NCBI GenBank assembly: GCA_025677835.1
Contig: JAIXMR010000041.1
Coordinates: 122,001 to 186,000, forward strand
DNA: 64,000 nucleotides
Direction of reading: 5' to 3'
Origin: Sporodiniella umbellata
Taxonomy: Eukaryota > Mucoromycota > Mucoromycetes > Mucorales > Rhizopodaceae
Position 1 is the first letter of the stretch. Every line of letters starts with the position of its first letter. This document shows, piece after piece, positions 1 through 10,446 of the stretch. The notes beneath the pieces were generated by a model, which was given only the letters and a program-made list of their open reading frames with translations, made no database searches and was not told where the DNA came from. The translations under genes and the position numbers were made by a program.

Positions 1-241
1 TTGCAGTCCTCTACGTTTACCTTTTTTTTTTTTTTTTTTTTTTTTTTCCAGAAATACAGATATTTTGTTTCGTTTATTTTCTCTTCCAACCTTTTCTTTA
101 TTGACGAGGATACATCCTTTGTGTGACTTTTGTCGTACGCTATTTATTTCTTGATTTTTACTGCTTTTTTTTTTTTTTTTTTTTTTTTTTCCCTTTTATT
201 TTCACCATTAATTGATACCTACACACACATACACACTTAAT

Positions 242-1273
242 ATGGGAAGGCCTAGAATAGATCCAACTGAATACCAAATTGAAAAGATCGTTGACCATCG
301 CGTGTCGGGAACCAAGGTAAAGAATTGTTATTTCCAAGCAAATGTAGTTTATAATTCTTGTCATTTTTTTTTTTTTTTTTTTTGGAACGTATAAACAGAA
401 AAAGAGAATTGAGTATCGAATCAAATGGGGAGGTTATTCTTCCCAAGAGAATTCTTGGGAACCTGGTACAACAATGTGATGAGCATTGAGATTATTTCTG
501 GAAAAAGAATTAACCTTAACTATGCTGTATTTTTAGCTCACAAGCCCGAGGTCTAATGAAACAGTATTGGGCTAGACGCGGTGGGTTTTCAGCGCGTGAT
601 GCTCTTCTAGGCAAGGTACCGCCCTCGCCTACGCCCAAAGAAAAAAAACAAAAAACCAAACGATTATTGAATCGAGAAAAAAAGAATGTTTCGTATGGTA
701 CACGATCCGCTACCGATTCTAATTATGTACATCGTAGTCTAAGTCGATTCAAGCGATTGAACACTGCATCCTATCAGCGGTCAATACCTGACAAAATAGC
801 TATGGAGACACCTTCTGCTGACATACCCTCACCGCACGTTCATACAACACCGGTTTCTCCACCAACAACACTCGAACGCAGGCCATCAAAGGAGGATCCA
901 TGGGTTCTATCAAGGACCTTATCACAACGCACACTTATCTCTAAAGAAGAGGAAGAAGACATGGATGAAGAATACGAAGCGTCCGATGTTATATACCAGC
1001 TAGATTATCGGGGTGATTGGGATTGGCCTAAAGATGTACTGAGGCTCATCAAGCTTCAGAGATCTCTTAGTGGAGAATTGCAAGCATTGATTCGATGGAA
1101 AGATGGGCCGGTAGCCTGTTATGATACGAACTATATTAAACAAAGACATCCTTACTTGGTAAATAGGACCCTTTTTTTTTTTTTTTTTTTTTTTGGACTG
1201 GGTGGGAATTAGGCTGACAATTTTTGTTGATTAGTTACTCAAATACTATGAAGACAGACTTGTATTTAAATAA
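242..1273 (+). CDS. HP1-like chromodomain and chromo-shadow protein
   Basis: Predicted heterochromatin protein 1 (Swi6/HP1 type), which would bind methylated histone H3K9 in the nucleus and dimerise through its shadow domain. Four exons (242-316, 399-475, 537-1158, 1235-1273) join in phase to 270 aa. An N-terminal chromodomain (about residues 11-62) carries the motifs EYQIEKIVDHR, RIEYRIKWGGY and NSWEP, followed by GLMKQYWARRG. A charged, proline/serine-rich hinge follows. The last 65 residues form a chromo-shadow domain (WPKDVLRLIK, ALIRWKDG, HPYLLLKYYEDRLVF). Using the GT at 476 rather than the one at 465 keeps the frame and restores the chromodomain C-terminal helix. The last exon encodes only 12 residues, but they complete the shadow domain. 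Domain order is clear from sequence; the methyl-lysine role is inferred from the family. Confidence 0.88.
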
Positions 1274-1328
1274 AAAAAATCACTTTTCTTTTTTTTTTTT
1301 TTTTTGGAGTATTTTTTAATTGCAAACG

Positions 1329-2401
1329 ATGGATATATCCAAGCTATTTTCAGTCAAAGACAAGGTAAGAAGTTATAGGTTTGGTATTGACTCAACAACA
1401 CCCAGGTCGTACTTGTCACGGGGGGTTCAAGAGGCATCGGAGAAATGATTGCTACAGTAAGAAATAGAGATGCATACAAACGTTACTAAACACACACATA
1501 CATACATACATACATACATTCCAGGGATTTGTTTCAGCAGGCGCCAAAGTTTATATCACCAGTCGCTCAGCCGATGTTTGTTACAAGGTAGCCAAAAAAC
1601 TCAGTGAACAGGGGCCAGGACAATGTATTGCCATTCCGGCCAATTTACAGAGTCAACAAGAAATCGTGCGTTTGATCACTGAGCTAGGAAGACATGAAGA
1701 TCGTAAGGAACCGGGAGCTCTCTTTGTACAGACTGAAGGATGTTTTTTTTTTTTTTTTTTATTTATATATAGATTTGGATGTCCTTGTCAATAATGCAGG
1801 CGCGAATTGGAATGAAGCTATTGAAAGTTACCCTGAAGATGCATTTGATAAAGTGATCAATTTAAACTTGAAACGTATCTTTACTTTAACACAAGCGTAA
1901 TACAAACGTGTTATTTTCATTCATCAGCTCACTCCTTTCTATCGATAGATCCTTACCCCTTTTGACTGCTCGATCTACTGCAGATAGATCAAGCGTGGTA
2001 ATCAACATTGGCTCGGTGGATGGAGAAAGGGTAAGCTTTGTTCATGGACCGAGACAGATACTAAAAAAAAAGCTTATATCCAGCCACCTCCTCAAGATAC
2101 CTTTGCTTATTCTGCTTCTAAAGCCGGTCTTCATCATATGTCTCGCCATATGGCAGCTAAATTGGGAGAACAACATATCCGAGTCAATGCGATTGCACCC
2201 GGTGCCTTTGAATCCAAAATGATGAAAGCCACCCTTGACAGGTTTCAAGAACAGATTGTATCTCGAATTCCTGTAGGCCGAATTGGAACACCCAAAGATA
2301 TTGCAGGTACCTGCATTTATCTTGCTTCAAAAGCTGGTCAATATACAACTGGAGCCATCCTCACGGTGGACGGAGGTGCCTTGGTGAATGGAAAACTCTA
2401 A
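1329..2401 (+). CDS. short-chain dehydrogenase/reductase (SDR)
   Basis: NAD(P)-dependent oxidoreductase of the classical SDR family, 262 aa after joining exons 1329-1364, 1406-1456, 1525-1702, 1773-1896, 1949-2030 and 2084-2401. The cofactor motif TGGSRGIGE, the structural motif LVNNAG, the catalytic Ser region INIGSVDG and the catalytic YSASK (Tyr-x3-Lys) all appear in order. The C-terminus VDGGALVNGKL is typical of the family. It resembles RhlG/3-oxoacyl reductase-like fungal SDRs, but the substrate cannot be read from sequence. It starts 56 bp after the HP1-like gene on the same strand, with poly(T) between them. The acceptor before exon 5 could also lie slightly upstream (about 1927), which would add seven residues; I chose 1948 because it gives the usual SDR spacing. 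Confidence 0.87.
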
Positions 2402-2563
2402 TAAATCATGAAAAACCTTTCCCATTTTTTTTTTTTTTTTTTTCCATCTCCTTTTCAAATTTTTTTTTTCGGGTGAAAGGTGGAGAGGTCACCTTGGAAT
2501 GGGTGTCAGCAAAGTCAACGGGGAAAGACAAGCTTTGACTCCCTCTCTTTTCTTATCGACATC

Positions 2564-2855
2564 ATGGATACTCTCACTCTCCGCGGAACACTCGAAGGTG
2601 TGTATATGAACTAATAGACATGAGAAAGAAATGGATGGCAAATGGATGGATGAATGAACAGTATCCGTCAATCCACCGAACAAAAGAGAAAGATGGAAAA
2701 AAAAAAAAAAAAAAAAAAATAGACATGCTGGGGACCCAATGAAGCTCATGGGCCATTCTTTTTCTGAGAAAAAGCCAGCCTTATTAAATACAGAGAACGA
2801 CAGGGATAGTGAAGCAGAGAATGTCAGTGCGTTCCTGATGGGTTGGCTTCCTTCA

Positions 2856-2892
<37 letters not shown>

Positions 2893-4016
2893 AACCATTT
2901 CTTTCACACTTTTTGCCCTTTCCAATACACTACAGAATGTGACTAACGAAACTTTTTATATAAAAATCCATCTATGCATCGGCTTAGGTCACGGTAACTG
3001 GGGTAAGTCTAGATTTTTATTTTAAACAAGAGAACTCAAAAGGGCAATACGGTTGTGTATGATTAGTTACTGCTATTGCCACTACCTCTGAAGCCCCTGA
3101 TATGGTTTTGTCTGCTTCTCGTGACAAGACTATCATTGTCTGGAACCTTACCAGGTAAGAGAGAATCAGGGGAAAAACAAACAACTTAGGCTTCCTGTGT
3201 AGAGATGAAGTCAACTACGGTGTTCCCCGCAAGTCTCTTATTGGCCATTCTCACTTTATTGAAGATCTTGCCATCTCTTCTGACGGTCAATTTGCCTTGT
3301 CTGCTTCTTGGGATCACACCTTGCGTCTCTGGGATTTGAACAATGGCACTACCACACGTCGTTTTGTTGGCCACACCAACGATGTTCTCTCTGTCTCTTT
3401 CTCTGCCGATAACCGTCAAATCGTTTCCGGTTCTCGCGACAAGAGCATCAAGTTGTGGAACACTTTGGGTGAATGCAAGTACAACATTACCGATGATGGT
3501 CACTCTGAATGGGTTTCTTGCGTCCGTTTCTCTCCCAACCCTGCTAATCCTTTGATCGTCTCCGGTGGCTGGGATAAGCTTGTCAAGGTGTGGGATCTTA
3601 CCAAGTTGAAGCTTCGCACCAACTTCATTGGCCACAATGGCAATGTCAACACGGTGACCATCTCTCCCGATGGTTCTCTCTGTGCCTCTGCCGGTAAGGA
3701 CGGTGTTGTCATGCTCTGGGATTTGACCGAAGCCAAGCATCTTTACTCTCTCGAAGCCAGTGCCAACGTTCACTCTCTCACCTTCTCTCCCAACCGTTAC
3801 TGGCTCTGTGCTGCCACCGCCAACGGTATCAAGATCTGGGATCTCGAAACCAAGACGCTCGTGGACGAACTTCGCCCTGAATTTGCTCAATTGGGTAAGA
3901 GAAAGAATCCTGATCCTGAATGCTTATCTGTTTGTTGGTCTGCTGACGGTGCCACTCTTTTCTCTGGTTACTCTGATAACGTCATCCGTGTCTGGCAAGT
4001 CACCCGTACCCTTTAA
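2564..4016 (+). CDS. RACK1: RACK1 / Asc1 / Cpc2 WD40 ribosomal scaffold
   Basis: Receptor for activated C kinase 1, the seven-bladed WD40 protein bound to the head of the 40S ribosomal subunit. Exons 2564-2597, 2988-3002, 3067-3154 and 3203-4016 join to 316 aa, the usual family length. WD repeats are plain: [12 protein letters not shown]...[25 protein letters not shown]...[37 protein letters not shown]...[13 protein letters not shown], and NGIKIWDL. The large last exon is rich in C-ending codons (tct, gtc, ctc), as expected for a highly expressed gene. The first intron (2598-2987) is 390 bp, far longer than its neighbours' introns. RACK1 introns host C/D snoRNAs in yeast and animals, and a weak candidate here is discussed under findings. 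Confidence 0.96.
2731..2850 (+). ncRNA. possible box C/D snoRNA in RACK1 intron 1
   Basis: Weak candidate. A C-like box (ATGAAGC, about 2738) and a perfect CTGA box (about 2837) are directly flanked by a five-pair terminal stem, GACCC with GGGTT. An internal CTGA followed by GTGAAGC could serve as D' and C'. The C box differs from the RTGATGA consensus at two positions, and I could not identify an rRNA target for either guide. The host-gene precedent (snR24 in yeast ASC1; SNORD95/96 in human RACK1) is the main reason for listing it. Confidence 0.2.
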
Positions 4017-4340
4017 GTCTCCAAAAACAAAAAATCATCATCTTCAAGAAAATAAGAAAAAAAAAAAAAAATGAAAAATTTCTATAGAAAATAAGAAAAG
4101 CATGGCAAAAAAAAAAAAAAAAAAAAAAAACCCCTTCCGAGTATTTGCCGTGTATCTTTTTAGACTCTACAAAAGTGTTGGGAAATAGGGGAGGTGAACT
4201 GAGTGTGTGGTTGTTCTGTAAGGGGAGAGTGAAAGACCAAAGAAAAAACTCCTTGAAATATAACCAGTGTGGTGTTTCTCCTAAATGATATCCTTTCCCC
4301 CCCCTTTTGGGTAAGGTCTTTTTAGGATGATAAAGAAGAG

Positions 4341-4376
<36 letters not shown>

Positions 4377-4474
4377 GTTTTTCTGATCTTTTATATATGT
4401 ATTTTTATTTTATATTTTTGGGAGGGATTACTGATACAAGAGGAAAAGTGGATATGTAAAGAAAGGGATGAGAG
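4017..4474. other. intergenic, convergent 3' ends
   Basis: Tail-to-tail spacer between RACK1 and the double-psi barrel gene. It holds long poly(A) and poly(T) runs (about 4107-4130 and 4344-4375) and C-runs near 4299. I see no coding signal. Confidence 0.6.
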
Positions 4475-4915
4475 TTAATCCCATTCTTCCCAAGTGATAT
4501 CGATAATACCAATATTGGTATCGGTTTCAAGTTTTGTCCAGACAGCAGGTGTAAGATCCAGACAGCCTTTTGCACAACCTGGGCAGGCATCGGTGACGGT
4601 AGCCTTGACCATCTTTTCCTTGTATTTGATACGTAAAGTTTTTCCACACCAATGACTCTTCTTGCTCATATCGCCATAATCTTTGGCATTCATGGCTGCT
4701 ATCATTGAATCCTTGTCCGAAAACGGTCCACAGGCACCTTGGGAACCTCCCTCAGTGACAGGATCAAAGATGGTAGCCCGACCTTTGAATAACAAATCGC
4801 CCACCTTATGTACCGTGTTGAGAAGTTTTTCCTTGAGTCCTCGTTCAGAGACAGGTTGCGATCGACACAGTATACAATAAGAGATGAAAATCAACGCAAA
4901 GAAAAAGAATCTCAT
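4475..4915 (-). CDS. secreted double-psi beta-barrel (expansin/RlpA-like) protein
   Basis: Single-exon 146-aa protein with a clear signal peptide (MRFFFFALIFISYCILCRS, about residues 1-19). The mature part has the small DPBB/barwin-like signature of fungal expansin-like proteins: GACGPF near residue 60, HWCGKTLRI, then VTDACPGCAKGCLDLTPAVW and a closing ITWEEW. Conserved cysteines (GACG, HWCG, DACPGCAKGC) fit a secreted disulfide-bonded fold. The family includes expansin-like, loosenin and cerato-platanin-related proteins that bind cell-wall carbohydrate; most lack catalytic activity. The aspartate in VTDAC is the position equivalent to the conserved Asp of RlpA/GH45-like barrels. Specific substrate unknown. 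A TATA-like box lies about 55 bp upstream of the start. Confidence 0.85.
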   Translation of the reverse strand: MRFFFFALIFISYCILCRSQPVSERGLKEKLLNTVHKVGDLLFKGRATIFDPVTEGGSQGACGPFSDKDSMIAAMNAKDYGDMSKKSHWCGKTLRIKYKEKMVKATVTDACPGCAKGCLDLTPAVWTKLETDTNIGIIDITWEEWD

Positions 4916-4966
4916 TTTGGGTAGTAAAAAGTGAAAGAGAGAAGAAAAAAAAAATGGATGGCTTCT

Positions 4967-4976
4967 TATTTATATC
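4967..4976 (-). promoter_or_regulatory. TATA-like box of the double-psi barrel gene
   Basis: Read on the minus strand, the sequence is ATATAAATAA, about 52-61 bp upstream of the ATG at 4915. The position suits a TATA element for a secreted-protein gene with a short leader. Confidence 0.45.
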
Positions 4977-5270
4977 CTCGTTGATGTAAACTAGTGTATG
5001 TGTGTGTATGTGTTTATATATACATATATATCTAAATGACAGGAGCTTAGTAACAAAATGAATAGATTTATCCAAACAAGAAGGAGTTCAAGGGGGTCAG
5101 GTTTTTATTTTTGTTTGCTTCAAAAAAAAAAAAAAAAAAAGGGGAGGCGGAAGTATGCGATAGACCTCTCGTTTGGACTATCTATAGAACCATTGAGGGG
5201 TTTCTTCTGCAGGGGGGAGGGAAAGAAATAGTTTAAACCATTGTGAATAGAAAGGTTGAAAAAAAGTTGA

Positions 5271-5274
<4 letters not shown>

Positions 5275-5302
<28 letters not shown>
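5275..5302. repeat. (CT)n microsatellite
   Basis: Fourteen uninterrupted CT dinucleotides in the spacer upstream of the Smr-domain gene. Confidence 0.9.
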
Positions 5303-5528
5303 TGAAAGATCCCATCAAGAACCAAAGCAACGCACCAGACTCGTTGATAGACCGTGGGTGGTTCTAGATAGACATAAGGATAAATACTGAAAAGACAAGA
5401 GCGTTTCACAGCATTCCATTTGAAGATCTTTTTACTAAAAGGCTAAAAAAGAAGAGGGTAAGCCAATTCGAGTTATTTTCGATGTTTTGTTAGAAAAACG
5501 CATAGCAGAAAAAAACAAAAAAGCAGAA

Positions 5529-5565
<37 letters not shown>

Positions 5566-5800
5566 CTCTTTCCCCAGAAACGATGATTTGTTTTTTATTT
5601 AGGCACTTGATGCCCTTTTCAAGTGACGTGAGCAAAAAGAAAGTTTCAAGCGATAGACACAAATCGTACCCAAATTTTTTTTTTTGTATTTTTTTTTGTA
5701 TTTTTTTTTTTTTTTGTATTTTTTTTTTTTTTTGTATTTTTTTTTCTTGGTATTTTATTTTTTTATTTTCAAAAGAAAATTGATTGAAAAGGTGATAGTG

Positions 5801-7490
5801 ATGAGCCAAAAAAGTTCTTTTGCAAAGGGAGGGGATGGTCGTGCGTTTGATATTTCAGCCAAGAGTTTTATACCTTGTAGCAAGTTTGATCCGTTCAAAA
5901 AGGAATCAGAAGAAGAAGAAGAGATGGAAGCACTGAGCCGACATTATTTGAATAGCAATCTATTGGATGATGAGCAGATACCCGAGATAAGACGAGGTGA
6001 GAAGCATCGCTGGGATAGCTTTGAGCCATATGGGAACAATGAGCAAGAGTTTGACCCGACCTTACAGTTCTATCATGGACAACTGTACGATGCCAGTGTG
6101 ATTGAGGATATGCATCTACTCAAGGATCATGATCCTTCGTTGGAAGAGATTGGTGTAGAGAATGTAGGCGAAGACATGTCCACCTTACAGATGCTACAAA
6201 CGATTTTTTCTGACCTGAGCGAGCCTGAACTCTTGGAGACGTTGGACCGGAACGATTACGATATGGACCGGTCGATAGAGAGTTTGCTAAGCCAAGAAGA
6301 GATCAGAGAGGTAGCCGAGGTCCAACCAGAGCCACGCAAACGGCAAGTTTGCCGACACTTTTTGGCAGGTGAATGCTATCGAAAGGATTGCTGGTTTGTT
6401 CATGATTTACAGGAAAAGGTGTGCAAGTTTTGGTAAGGGTAAACGCAAGTGCCAACGGAACCAAAAAGGGAGGAGGGAGAAGAGAGGTGAGGGAATCACT
6501 CAAAAGGATCGTTTTTAGGCTACAGGGCAGTTGTTTGAAAGGGGATTCGTGTGAATTCAGCCACAAGATGGATATTCAAGAGAGAATGGCCAACAAAAGC
6601 CAACAGGCCAAGGAGGAGGTAATGCAGCCGACGTTTGACAGCCAAGAGTATCCTGCGTTGGGCGAATGGCGTGCGCCTCTGGGAAAAGCCAGCGCGATGT
6701 CTAAGCCATCCCCCAGCCAAGAGGATTTTCCCTCCCTTGCATGTGCGGCCAAGATCAAGACGACCGGGCCAGGGAAAGCCAGCCCGATCAATTTTGTGGA
6801 GGCGATCAAGAAGAAGAAGGTCAGTACGGGCCAAGTCCAGGGGAAACAGAAGAAGAACGTGACGCCTTTGTCTCGCAAGCATCACCCTCAGCTAAAACAA
6901 GCGGTTCATATCCCTTGGCTTGAGACGGGCAATGCGTTGAACTCGACCTATATGAAAGAGGTTAGGATCCCAAAAGGCTAGGCTAGGTTGAACTGACCTG
7001 TGTGTTTTTATTTTAGAGAGAGAAAGCGATAGAATACGGTACGTTAAGGAACCGGTTGTTTGCCAAAGCGACAGAATATTATCTCAAGGGGGATGGATCG
7101 CGGGCCAAGCTGTATTCTATGGAAGCCAAGCACTATAACCGGTTGATGCAAGAGATGCATTTGGATGCCAGTCGCCGTATTTTCGAACAAAGAAGTCGAC
7201 ATGAGGCGTTTATTGATTTGCATGGTTTACATCAAGATGAGGCGATTGATATTATTGATGAACGATTGTACGGGATGCGACAGAATCAATACAACGGTCT
7301 TGTCTATATCGTCACAGGGACCGGGCATCATTCAGGTGATAACGGACTCAGTAAGAAATCAAGTAAGCTGAAGCCTTACATCGAAGACTACTTGCAATCT
7401 GAGCAGTACCGTTTTGCTGAAACCAACATGGTGGGCGATACAAAAGGCGGTATCTTTGCCGTCGATCTTTCTTCAAAACCATTAAAATAA
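5801..7490 (+). CDS. PAM2-CUE-CCCH-DUF1771-Smr RNA-binding protein
   Basis: Exons 5801-6432, 6519-6960 and 7017-7490 join to 515 aa. In order: a PAM2-like motif near residue 14 (FDISAKSFIP), which in other proteins binds the MLLE domain of poly(A)-binding protein; an acidic segment; a CUE ubiquitin-binding-like helix bundle at about 127-165 (MLQTIFSDLSEPELLETL); two CCCH zinc fingers (VCRHFLAGECYRKDCWFVH and VCKFWLQGSCLKGDSCEFSH); short motifs SQEYPALGEW and SQEDFPSLA; then DUF1771 (EKAIEYGTLRNRLFAKATEYY) and a C-terminal Smr domain (FIDLHGLHQDEAIDII, VTGTGHHS). This architecture resembles plant CID5/CID7-type and animal N4BP2-like proteins. Smr domains are often RNA endonucleases; the intact DLHGLH and TGxGxHS motifs fit, but activity is inferred. 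The second CCCH finger is only complete after splicing at 6432/6519. Confidence 0.85.
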
Positions 7491-7493
7491 CCC

Positions 7494-7525
<32 letters not shown>

Positions 7526-7790
7526 CAAGGCTTCTCTTTTCTGTGTCACTGTATAAACATGCTGGTCAAGCGATGACCTCTTTTTCTCATTCGGGCAACA
7601 CAAGCCGGTACACTAACCTGAAAAAGTCTTTAAGCGTACCTTTAAAAAAAAAAAAAAAAAAAATGATATCAGTGCGTGATGGTTTCAAAAGGAGAAATAA
7701 TAACCAAAAGGATGTTCTCGAAAGGGGGGGTTGGCAGAAAAAAAAAAAAAAAAGGATCGTCCATAGCTTTAGTTTAGAACAACAAATAAG

Positions 7791-7821
<31 letters not shown>

Positions 7822-8788
7822 CTTTTTATTTAAAAAATCAAAGATTTGTATTTTTATAGTCTAAACTTTTCATTGTTCAAATTGTTTTATTTTTTTTTTA
7901 TTTTTTATTTTTTTCGTTTATTTTGTTTCATGAATACTCGGGTCGGCTGAAATCAAACCCAGATTGATTCAAAGTGAAAGAAAGAGAGAATTGGTAATAA
8001 CAACCAGGCCATTCTTTTGGCAAGCGCACGCTGCAGGTGAATGCTTGAGGACTTTTAAACTTCCCTCCTCCTCCCCCCCTAATATTCCGTACAGAGGATC
8101 TGAGTAGAATATCGTAAACCAAGAGACGTTTACTTCCAATAAAGTTAAACAGTATTAAGGTTTTTTTTTTTTTTTTTTTTTTTATATATAGAAAAAAGGC
8201 TCTTTATTGTTTGTTAACAGCTCGTTTCCCACATGGACAGTCTTTCTCCCTTTTTTTTTTTTCTGGGTGACACACTTCATTTCCATGTCCAAAGGGCAGT
8301 GCAACGCAACCAGAACTTTGACTCGTAAATTTTATGTTTTTTTTTCTGTAAAAATCAAGCTCAGGGAACGTTTTGTACTCCCAAATGATATCTTTTTCTC
8401 GATTTCGTAATACCTTGACGTCATCCATTGCTACTCCGAACTCCTTGATCATTTCAATGCATTTCTTTATTGATTTACAAAAGATGTAAACTAAATTCTG
8501 TAGTCATTCAAAGTGATTGAGTAGAATTTATGTTTTCTGTTTTAAAAATGTAAAAATTCTGTATTTCTTTTTGAGAAGAATTTCTATTTCTTTTCTCTTA
8601 AATTTTTTTTATTTTTTTTTTTATTTTTACAGAAAATCTAAAAAAAAATTTTTATATTATTTTTTTTTTTTTTTTTTTTTTTGAATTTATTTATATAATT
8701 TCATTCTTTTTTATTATTTGTTTTCTTTTTTTCATTTTCTTTTTGTAAAAACGAGCCATCTATCCATCTGTAGATAGATACACGCCTA

Positions 8789-8826
<38 letters not shown>

Positions 8827-8922
8827 TAAATAAATATATATATTTAATTCTACGTACACAACATACACACACTGATACAGAAAAAGAAAGAGAGAGAAAG
8901 AATCCATCTATAGAGAAACGCC
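7491..8922. other. intergenic, AT-rich with long homopolymers
   Basis: Poly(A)/poly(T) runs recur (7495-7520, 7643-7663, 7790-7818, 8160-8183, 8660-8682), and (TA)n and (TAAA)n tracts lie at about 8790-8835 just upstream of the Con7-like gene. An 82-codon minus-strand frame (8204-8452) has some coding character, but I could not support it as a gene. Confidence 0.5.
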
Positions 8923-9854
8923 ATGGCCCAACCTACTGTCTACCGCACTGGCTTTCACGAAACACATGCCCTAAGCCAACCAGCAACGATGATGCAAGCG
9001 TCTAATAGTAGTCTGTTGGAAAGAAGAAAGCAGACTTCGAGTTTCTTACAGCCCCTGGAGCTTCCTTCCCTACCTCCCTTATCCCAACTGCTGACGGATG
9101 AGAAAAAGAATGGACTCAATGCCCGTACGATGGACACGACTACGGCGGCTGTGTTGGCCAACGCCATTACTAGTACGCAAGCTTTGGTTCAGCCACCGAC
9201 GGGTGCGTTCTTACCGCAGATGACAACGACGACAGCAACAACAACAACAACGACAAAGCATCCAAATGACCAGGCTAACGCGGTGTACGACGCAGAGAGC
9301 ATTCTGCCTACGGACACGATGCTCTATCACCAGGCGACGTTAGATCCCAGCCTGATGGATCCTTACATGCTTCAGTCGGGGCTGACGGCGACAGACCAAG
9401 CGATACTGATGGGGCGTCAAAGGCAGTCTAGCCTATGTTCTACGGGATCCGATAAAATCTATTCGTTTGTTGCCATCCCTGGCACCCACCATAAAAAGAG
9501 GCCCAGAAGAAGGTACGATGAAATCGAACGGCTTTATCACTGTAACTTTGAAGGCTGTACCAAATCGTATGGTACCTTGAATCATCTCAATGCACACGTC
9601 AGTATGCAACAGCATGTAAGTCTCTCCAATGTCTAACGTGGGTTGACATGTCATTCTTTTTTTAGGGACCCAAACGTCAGCCCAGTGAATTCAAAGAGAT
9701 GCGTAAAGAATGGAGACGCCAGAAGAAAGAAAAAGAAGGTGCCAAAAAAGCAGCCGAGGCCGTATTTCATCAACAACAACAACAACAACAACAACCTTTC
9801 CATACCAACATGTTACAATATCCGTATCAAGCCACTCTAGCCAACTTTTATTAA
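8923..9854 (+). CDS. Con7-like C2H2 zinc-finger transcription factor
   Basis: Exons 8923-9615 and 9666-9854 join to 293 aa. The diagnostic block lies near residues 183-260: a YSFVAIPG-type motif, KKRPRRRYDEIERLYHC, one C2H2 finger (C-x4-C-x12-H-x5-H, including KSYGTLNHLNAHV), and after the intron GPKRQPSEFKEMRKEWRRQKKE. The same combination of basic region, single finger and FKE(M/I)RKEW helix occurs in Magnaporthe Con7 and its fungal relatives, which regulate morphogenesis and cell-wall genes. The N-terminus is low complexity (Thr/Ala/Gln-rich), and the C-terminus has a polyglutamine run from (CAA)n at about 9772-9795. The finger is completed only across the splice, which supports the intron. 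DNA-binding role inferred from the family; targets unknown. Confidence 0.8.
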
Positions 9855-9972
9855 CCCTCCCTTGTGTATATTCCTTCCCCTTTTCTAAACCAAAAAAAAA
9901 AAAAAAAAAAAAAAAAAGGAGAAGCGTTTCTTCTCCTCGTTGTCGGCCACCCATTTTTATAACAGCCTTTTA

Positions 9973-10003
<31 letters not shown>

Positions 10004-10446
10004 ATAAAAACGATAAACTGGCTTTTATCTATTTTTTTTTTTTTTTTTTTTTTTTTTTGCCAAGTAGAAAGCATTGGGATTCTCAAAAAAAAAAAAAAAA
10101 AAAAAAATACATACACAAAGAGACATACCTTGGTAAGGCATTCTTGATTGGTCCAATCGTAAATCTGTAGAGGATGGGCTTTACCCTCTCTTTTTCTGAA
10201 ATAACGTCATCAAAAGAGTCATGGATCGTCATGGTGATTTCTTTATCACCGTCGTGTTTTTAATTGCTTAGGGAAAAAAAAAAAATTTTTTTTTTTGTTA
10301 GAATGGGCAAGTCAATAGAGACAATCGAGATAAGCTTTTTGTGTTCCAGAACTGAGTTTGTCTATAAATAAAAGAGAGGGTTGGACAATGATTTCTGTAA
10401 AGGGAATAATAGAGTGGTACAGAAGACAATGAAGCAGGGCTTTATT
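9855..10446. other. convergent intergenic spacer
   Basis: Space between the Con7-like gene and the RING gene, with poly(A), (CT)n (about 9971-9999), poly(T) and another poly(A) run. No coding signal beyond homopolymer-driven frames. Confidence 0.55.

Larger units (their letters stand above)
4916..5800. other. divergent intergenic spacer with simple repeats
   Basis: Upstream region shared by the double-psi barrel gene (minus) and the Smr-domain gene (plus). It contains a (CT) tract at 5275-5302, poly(T) at 5531-5565, and a T-rich block with interspersed gta at 5675-5760. No convincing ORF beyond homopolymer-encoded Phe/Lys runs. Confidence 0.6.

Noticed and set aside
158..446. Minus-strand frames opposite the HP1-like gene
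   Set aside because: Shadows of the chromodomain exons plus homopolymer-encoded Lys; no independent support.
6520..6885. Minus-strand frames opposite the Smr-domain gene
   Set aside because: Antisense shadows of a GC-richer coding exon.
8204..8452. 82-codon minus-strand frame with CPCGK motif
   Set aside because: Some coding character (MIKEFGVAMDDVKVL), but it runs through a poly(A)-encoded Lys stretch, has no family, and no exon structure could be defended.
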